A stretch of 7,205 bases of DNA. Origin: Verrucomicrobiales bacterium. Its GTDB lineage: Bacteria; Verrucomicrobiota; Verrucomicrobiia; Limisphaerales; Palsa-1400. The stretch spans positions 1 to 7,205 of the forward strand of contig JAQGOW010000291.1 in NCBI GenBank assembly GCA_028293405.1, written 5' to 3'. Within the stretch, counting starts at the first letter, position 1. Every line of letters begins with the position of its first letter. Shown here piece by piece: positions 4,819 through 7,205 of this stretch. A program made the position numbers and the translations under genes. The notes under the pieces were generated by a model. That model saw only the letters and a program-made list of their open reading frames with translations, ran no database searches and had not been told where the DNA came from.

Positions 4819-7205
4819 GTGAAACTGACTCCCGCTTTTTGGTTGATCGCGTTTGCGCTTTCGCTCGCTGGTTTGAGCGAAGCGGAATCCGCAACCAACC
4901 ATTGGGCATTCCGCGCGCCGGTTCGCCCCGCTGTTCCGGAGGTGAAGAGCCGCTGGGTTCGCAATCCGATCGACAATTTTGTGCTCTCGCGATTGCAAAA
5001 GGAGAAACTGAAACCCTCGCCTGAAGCGGACAAGAACACGCTTTTGCGCCGGTTGAGTTTGGATGTGATTGGGCTGCCGCCAAAAATTGAGGAGATCGAT
5101 TCGTTCGTCGGCGATAAAACCAAAGACGCGTACAACAATCAGGTCGAACGTTTGTTGGCATCGCCCCACTACGGTGAGCGTTGGGGACGACAGTGGTTGG
5201 ATGCTGCTCGTTACGCTGACTCCGACGGTTACGAAAAAGATAAGCGTCGCTCCGTTTGGTTCTATCGCGATTATGTGATCAACGCGTTCAATCGCGACTT
5301 GCCTTACAACCAATTTGTCATCGAACAACTCGCCGGCGATCAGTTGCCCAATCCGACCCAGGATCAAATCGTCGCCACCGGTTTCCTGCGCAACTCGATG
5401 GTGAACGAAGAGGGCGGCGCCGATCCCGAGCAGTTTCGAATGGAAGCGATGTTTGATCGCATGGATTGCATCGGCAAAAGCGTCCTCGGCCTGACCATCC
5501 AGTGTGCGCAATGTCACAACCACAAATTCGATCCGCTCAAGCAGGAGGAATATTACCGGATGTTCGCGTTCATCAACAACGACTACGACGCGCAACGTGT
5601 CGTTTATAAGCCGGATGAGTTGATGAAGGTTGAAAATCTCCGCGCAGAAATGGCGAAGATCGAAGATGTGTTGAAGGCCAAAACGCCCGAGTGGCGCGAG
5701 CGCATGAACAAGTGGGTAGATCAGGTTGCCACCAACCAAACACAGTGGACCGTTCTAGGAGCGCGAATCGAAGACATCACCACCGGTGGTCAGAAATACA
5801 TCCCGCAAGCAGACGGTTCGCTGCTGGCGCAAGGCTACGCTCCGACGAAGCACACCTCAAAGTTCTGGTCGACGAACAACATCAAAGGCATCACCGCTTT
5901 TCAAATCGAACTGCTCAACGACGGCAACCTGCCGTGCGGCGGCCCGGGCCGTTCGTTCATGGGCACGTGTGCATTGACCGAGTTTCGGGCGGAAGTTTCG
6001 TCAGTCACCACGCGCACTAACACCGACAAAGTGAAATTTGTCTCCGCAACGTCCGACTACGAACAACCTGAGCACGACCTCGAACCGAATTTTTACGACA
6101 AGACCGATAAACATCGCGTTACTGGACCGGCCAAATACGCCATCGATGGAAATGGCGACACCGCGTGGGGAATTGATGCCGGACCCGGTCGTCGCAATCA
6201 ATCACGCAAAGCCGTATTTCAATGTGAGAAGCCGATGGGCTTCGACGGCGGGACGATCTTTGAAATTTTTCTCGAACAGAATCACGGCGGTTGGAATAGC
6301 GATGAGTTGATGAACAACAACCTCGGCCGATTTCGGATTTCTGTAACGACGAACACGGCGCCCGTGGTTGCAGACCCAATTCCAAAAGCTGTTCGGGACA
6401 TTTTTGCAATCTCGCGTGAGAAACGCACTCCACGCCAGATTGCGACGCTCTTCAGTTATTGGCGCACGACGGTCCCGGAATGGAGCGACGCCAATCACAA
6501 AATCGAAACGTTGTGGAAGAAATGGCCACAGGGCGACACGACCTACACCCTCCTGGCGCATGAGAAAGCTCGCGAAACGCACGTGCTCACGCGCGGCGAT
6601 TTTCTGAAACCGCAGAAGCAGGTCACCACTGGCGTTCCTGAATTCTTGCATCCAATAAAACCAAACGCATCGACGCGTTTGGATTTTGCCGAATGGCTCG
6701 TGGATCGTCGTTCGCCAACAACGGCGCGCGTGATCGTGAATCGCATCTGGCAATCGTATTTCGGCACGGGCCTCGTCACGACTCCGGAAGATTTTGGCAC
6801 GCGCGCAGAGTTGCCGTCGCACCCCGAATTGCTCGATTGGCTCGCCTGCGAGTTGATGGACAATGGTTGGAGCCTAAAACATGTCCACCGCCTGATTTTA
6901 AATTCATCAACGTATCGCCAATCGTCTCATGTCACGCGTGGTTTGCTGGAACGCGATCCAATCAATCGTCTGCTGGCGCGCGGACCACGTCTCCGTGTGG
7001 ACGGCGAAATCGTCCGCGACATCGCGCTGGCCGCGAGCGGCTTGCTCACCACCAACCTTGGTGGCCCAAGCGTGTATACACCGGCACCAGCTTTTCTGTT
7101 TCAACCGCCTGCAAGCTACGCGCCGTTCGAATGGCCCGAGGCGACAGGTGCCGACAGATATCGACGCGCCGTTTACACGTTCCGCCGCCGATCCACTCCG
7201 TTCCC
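4819..7205 (+). CDS. PSCyt2 (DUF1549) and PSD1 (DUF1553) domain protein, exported, 3' end beyond the window
   Basis: The frame is open from GTG 4819 to the right edge, 795 codons. Residues 1-23 (MKLTPAFWLIAFALSLAGLS onward) are a signal peptide, which fixes the start; a TGA lies in frame at 4810-4812. PSCyt2 spans about 45-260: WVRNPIDNFVLSRL, then LLRRLSLDVIGLPP, HYGERWGRQWLDAARYADSDG, and CAQCHNHKFDPL with a CxxCH haem-binding motif at 229-233. A middle region (about 350-515) holds AIDGNGDTAW and GRFRISVTTN and looks like a beta-sandwich, carbohydrate-binding-like insert as in many family members. PSD1 begins near 620 (LDFAEWLV, VNRIWQSYFGTGLV, EDFGTRAELPSHPELLDWLA, LILNSSTYRQSS) and continues past the edge. 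No N-terminal PSCyt1 cytochrome domain is present. The family is abundant in Planctomycetes and Verrucomicrobia, commonly beside DUF1501 genes, and is linked to polysaccharide use, but no reaction is proven. No Shine-Dalgarno sequence precedes the GTG. Confidence 0.94.
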   Translation, partial: MKLTPAFWLIAFALSLAGLSEAESATNHWAFRAPVRPAVPEVKSRWVRNPIDNFVLSRLQKEKLKPSPEADKNTLLRRLSLDVIGLPPKIEEIDSFVGDKTKDAYNNQVERLLASPHYGERWGRQWLDAARYADSDGYEKDKRRSVWFYRDYVINAFNRDLPYNQFVIEQLAGDQLPNPTQDQIVATGFLRNSMVNEEGGADPEQFRMEAMFDRMDCIGKSVLGLTIQCAQCHNHKFDPLKQEEYYRMFAFINNDYDAQRVVYKPDELMKVENLRAEMAKIEDVLKAKTPEWRERMNKWVDQVATNQTQWTVLGARIEDITTGGQKYIPQADGSLLAQGYAPTKHTSKFWSTNNIKGITAFQIELLNDGNLPCGGPGRSFMGTCALTEFRAEVSSVTTRTNTDKVKFVSATSDYEQPEHDLEPNFYDKTDKHRVTGPAKYAIDGNGDTAWGIDAGPGRRNQSRKAVFQCEKPMGFDGGTIFEIFLEQNHGGWNSDELMNNNLGRFRISVTTNTAPVVADPIPKAVRDIFAISREKRTPRQIATLFSYWRTTVPEWSDANHKIETLWKKWPQGDTTYTLLAHEKARETHVLTRGDFLKPQKQVTTGVPEFLHPIKPNASTRLDFAEWLVDRRSPTTARVIVNRIWQSYFGTGLVTTPEDFGTRAELPSHPELLDWLACELMDNGWSLKHVHRLILNSSTYRQSSHVTRGLLERDPINRLLARGPRLRVDGEIVRDIALAASGLLTTNLGGPSVYTPAPAFLFQPPASYAPFEWPEATGADRYRRAVYTFRRRSTPF

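Noticed and set aside
4609..5739. Long 376-codon open frame on the minus strand opposite the PSCyt2 gene
   Set aside because: Most of it is antisense to strongly conserved PSCyt2 codons and its translation is low-complexity and unlike a folded protein. Only the last ~48 codons, which lie outside that gene, were kept as a finding.
5779..5790. Perfect 12-bp palindrome accaccggtggt
   Set aside because: It sits inside PSCyt2/PSD1 coding sequence (Thr-Thr-Gly-Gly codons) with no related copies nearby; likely chance.
7049..7064. Inverted repeat with 7-bp arms (ccaccaa/ttggtgg), partly like the sequence at 4634-4644
   Set aside because: It is within coding sequence, and the shared bases are short and simple enough to be coincidence.
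1..7205. Mobile elements, CRISPR arrays, tRNA or rRNA genes
   Set aside because: No transposase or integrase motifs, regularly spaced repeats, terminal inverted repeats or RNA gene signatures were seen on either strand.

Overview
The window looks like ordinary chromosomal DNA from a free-living bacterium of the Verrucomicrobiota, probably near Pedosphaera/Limisphaerales. Two things point there. The first is a secreted protein whose C-terminal module follows the 'YVI..S.DLTNWT ... RFYRA' pattern common on exported verrucomicrobial proteins. The second is a large PSCyt2 (DUF1549)/PSD1 (DUF1553) protein of the kind that expands in Planctomycetes and Verrucomicrobia. This assignment rests on family knowledge; there is no rRNA or marker gene in the window.

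Layout: (1) 1-231, minus strand: the N-terminal 77 codons of an L,D-transpeptidase (YkuD), running off the left edge. (2) 345-2177, plus strand: a complete secreted GH44 endoglucanase/xyloglucanase-type enzyme with both catalytic glutamates, divergent from gene 1 across a 113-bp spacer. (3) 2182-3540, minus strand: an EGY-like M50 site-2 protease, convergent with GH44 and only 4 bp away. (4) 3544-4407, minus strand: a short-chain dehydrogenase of the GSP39/YdaD type, 3 bp upstream of the protease gene, so the two form a likely operon. (5) 4394-4570, minus strand: a doubtful 58-codon ORF preceded by AAGGAG and overlapping the SDR start. (6) About 4571-4818: a spacer with a 9-bp inverted repeat and a coding-looking tail on the minus strand. 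(7) 4819 to the right edge, plus strand: the PSCyt2/PSD1 protein, open at its 3' end.

The genes do not form one obvious pathway. GH44 and the PSCyt2/PSD1 protein fit extracellular or periplasmic polysaccharide breakdown, which suits this phylum. The L,D-transpeptidase acts on peptidoglycan. The SDR-protease pair looks like a stress or membrane-quality module. There are no transposases, CRISPR arrays, tRNAs or rRNAs. I found no convincing new system. The features most worth a second look are the SDR leader region (small ORF, alternative hairpins, orphan coding tail), the near-perfect 15-bp tandem duplication that makes up the SDR stop/protease start junction, and the pairing of an EGY-like protease with a stress SDR.
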